Positions 21,316 through 22,760 of a DNA stretch of 22,760 nt are shown here, piece by piece; within the stretch, counting starts at the first letter, position 1, and each line of letters opens with the position of its first letter. A program made the position numbers and the translations under genes. The notes beneath the pieces are model-generated. The model searched no databases. It saw nothing but the letters and a program-made list of their open reading frames with translations, and was not told where the DNA came from. The DNA is from a virus, in IMG/VR virus record IMGVR_UViG_3300042558_001357, positions 1 through 22,760 of that record, one strand, 5' to 3'.

Positions 21316-22760
21316 TTAGATATTAGCCAAACCTTCAACCAATACTTTACCGTAAAATTCTGGACGAACCAATTTTTTAGCGTAACGAGTCATAACACCT
21401 CTACGTGGAGTGAAGTTATCTGGGTCGTACACCAATGGAGTCAAGATTAAAGGTACATATGGAGCATAAACCGCACCAGTCTCAAGGAAGTTATTTCCTT
21501 TGTAACCCAATAAGATTTCGTTAGAAGTCATGTAAGGGTTTTTGTAAACTGTGTAACGATTAGCCAAAGAACCAACTTGAGTTACACCAGCTGCGAATTG
21601 TTTAGCATCTTTATCAGCGTTTACAGAGAAAGCTGGGATTGATTCTAAAATAGTACAAACGTCTGGAGAAGCAACGATAAAGTTAGCTCCACCACGCATT
21701 GTCAATTGGTGAATCTTGTTAGATACTTTGTTTAATTTAGTTCCTAAAGTCTGGAACCAAGTGTTTTTAGTGTAAGCACTTGCGTTAGATGAATCTGCAT
21801 CAATTGCAAATTCTGAACCATTCCACTCATTACCAATCTTTGTAGACCAGTATTCAGTAGTTAATGCGTTTCCTTTCAATAAATCCAAGATTTCCAAGTC
21901 AATCTCTAATGAGATATATTCAGATAACATAGCAGTCAATTCAGCTTCTGCATCAATTGAGTGGTAAGCGTTCAAATCTTGTGCCAATTCTGGAGTCCAA
22001 ACTGCTTTCAACTTACGAGTTTTAGCAACGATTGCCTCTGATTTCAATTCTAAATCTACTTGAGGAATGTTCAAGTTAGTTCCACCTGATGGGTTGTTGA
22101 TAGGGTCTCTATCTTCGAAATCACCACGAGATGTTGCAGTTGGCTGTACAGAATATACTAAACCAATAGTTGCAGCAGTTGAACCTGAAGCCAATACTGA
22201 TGAACTTACGATTAATGATACAGTACCATTAGAAGAGTAAGTAGTCAATGCTGGGTAGTAAGTGTTGATTGAACCAGAAGTTCCACCTTGTAATGAACCA
22301 GATACATAGAATGAACGTACTGCGTTAGTGTCAGCAGATAATGCTGCAACTGAAGCAGATGTTAAAGTAATTTTGTACAAGTTACCAGCAGCAACTGAAG
22401 CCGATAAAGATGAATCAAAATTGATGTCAGATAAAGCAGTAACTTTAGCTGCAGTAGCGAAAGATACGATAGCAGAATTATCATTTACTGAATATGCATA
22501 ACGTCCTTCACCGTAAAGACCATTTTGAGCTACGTTAGTTGAACCTAACTTCGCTGCAGATGTTCCACCATATAATGATGTGCTAGATGCATCACCATAT
22601 CCTTTTCCAGTTGTACCATATTTGAAATCCATGTAGAAAATCAAACCTGATGGTAAGTTCATTGGTTGTACCGAAACAAATTCCTTTGCTGCGATTTCAC
22701 CGAATATACGGCGAACCAATGGTAAAGCTACACCAGACCATTCTTCAGAACCACCTGAAA
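21316..22760 (-). CDS. 23: Major capsid protein (T4 gp23-like), 5' end outside the window
   Basis: The frame is open from the TAA at 21316-21318 to the window end, giving 481 residues without the true start. The family blocks are clear. GVALPLVRRIFGEIAAKEFV then SVQPMNLPSGLIFYMDFKYG matches the gp23 LVRRxxPxLxAxxxxGVQPMxxPxG core. AKTRKLKAVWTPELAQDLNA and YHSIDAEAELTAMLSEYISL match the ALKAEYSLELAQDLKAxHGLDAE region. NFTPRRGVMTRYAKKL lies close to the C-terminus. Between them is a Ser/Gly-rich insertion (YVSGSLQGGTSGSINTYYPA). The TTG at 22717-22719 is only an internal Leu codon (PLVRRIFG), not a start. The protein forms the hexamers of the head. A terminator follows 28 bases downstream. Confidence 0.92.
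   Translation of the reverse strand, partial: SGGSEEWSGVALPLVRRIFGEIAAKEFVSVQPMNLPSGLIFYMDFKYGTTGKGYGDASSTSLYGGTSAAKLGSTNVAQNGLYGEGRYAYSVNDNSAIVSFATAAKVTALSDINFDSSLSASVAAGNLYKITLTSASVAALSADTNAVRSFYVSGSLQGGTSGSINTYYPALTTYSSNGTVSLIVSSSVLASGSTAATIGLVYSVQPTATSRGDFEDRDPINNPSGGTNLNIPQVDLELKSEAIVAKTRKLKAVWTPELAQDLNAYHSIDAEAELTAMLSEYISLEIDLEILDLLKGNALTTEYWSTKIGNEWNGSEFAIDADSSNASAYTKNTWFQTLGTKLNKVSNKIHQLTMRGGANFIVASPDVCTILESIPAFSVNADKDAKQFAAGVTQVGSLANRYTVYKNPYMTSNEILLGYKGNNFLETGAVYAPYVPLILTPLVYDPDNFTPRRGVMTRYAKKLVRPEFYGKVLVEGLANI

Noticed and set aside
22717-22719. TTG as the start of the capsid gene
   Set aside because: The frame continues upstream to the window end and the upstream residues (GVALP) belong to the conserved gp23 LVRR block, so TTG is an internal Leu codon.

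Overview
The window looks like part of the genome of a contractile-tailed phage of the T4 superfamily that infects a Bacteroidota (probably flavobacterial) host. The phage call rests on a gp23-type major capsid protein running off the right edge, a consecutive gp13-gp14-gp15 neck/tail-completion block, and a long series of tail-fibre genes. The host call is an inference. It rests on promoters with the Bacteroidota pattern (TTG, 20 nt, TAnnTTT), on starts that lack Shine-Dalgarno sequences and sit in an A/T-rich context, and on low GC. Every supported gene is on the minus strand, so transcription runs from high to low coordinates. No tRNA, CRISPR or insertion sequence was seen, and there is no gene-free stretch longer than 300 bases.

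Layout in transcription order: (1) 22760-20370 holds the major capsid gene (5' end missing), a terminator, and two small structural genes closed by a second terminator. (2) 20350-17930 is an island of small non-structural genes (SWIM zinc-finger protein, small membrane proteins, unknowns). It carries four near-identical promoters and is closed by a terminator. (3) 17920-13960 holds the neck and tail-completion genes 13, 14 and 15 and three small proteins, two of which repeat the C-terminal domain of the gp15 homologue. (4) 13920-5400 is the fibre region: a 1062-aa Ala/Ser-repeat fibre, two short fibre paralogues, a 722-aa fibre with a collagen-like Gly-X-Y stretch and an S74 intramolecular chaperone, and a 315-aa glycine-rich adhesin. 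An APS-kinase-like gene lies between the last two. (5) 5400-1 holds a conserved small protein, then a tightly packed operon: a sulfotransferase, two tandem 2-oxoglutarate/Fe(II) dioxygenases, two glycosyltransferases, and the start of another gene at the left edge.

Two promoter classes can be read from the sequence. Class 1 has TTG(AC) and TAnnTTT(A/G) with fixed spacing. It occurs before the small-gene island units, before the APS kinase and before the sulfotransferase operon. Class 2 is the ten-base TATATTTATA without a properly spaced TTG. It occurs before the capsid-distal, neck and fibre genes and is a candidate late promoter.

The most interesting reading is that regions 4 and 5 form one functional unit. 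The fibres include a collagen-like, Thr-rich protein and a Gly-rich adhesin. Next to them lie enzymes that could make PAPS, transfer sulfate, hydroxylate side chains and attach sugars. This would suit covalent decoration of virion fibres or modification of the host surface. That link is an inference from gene content and position.
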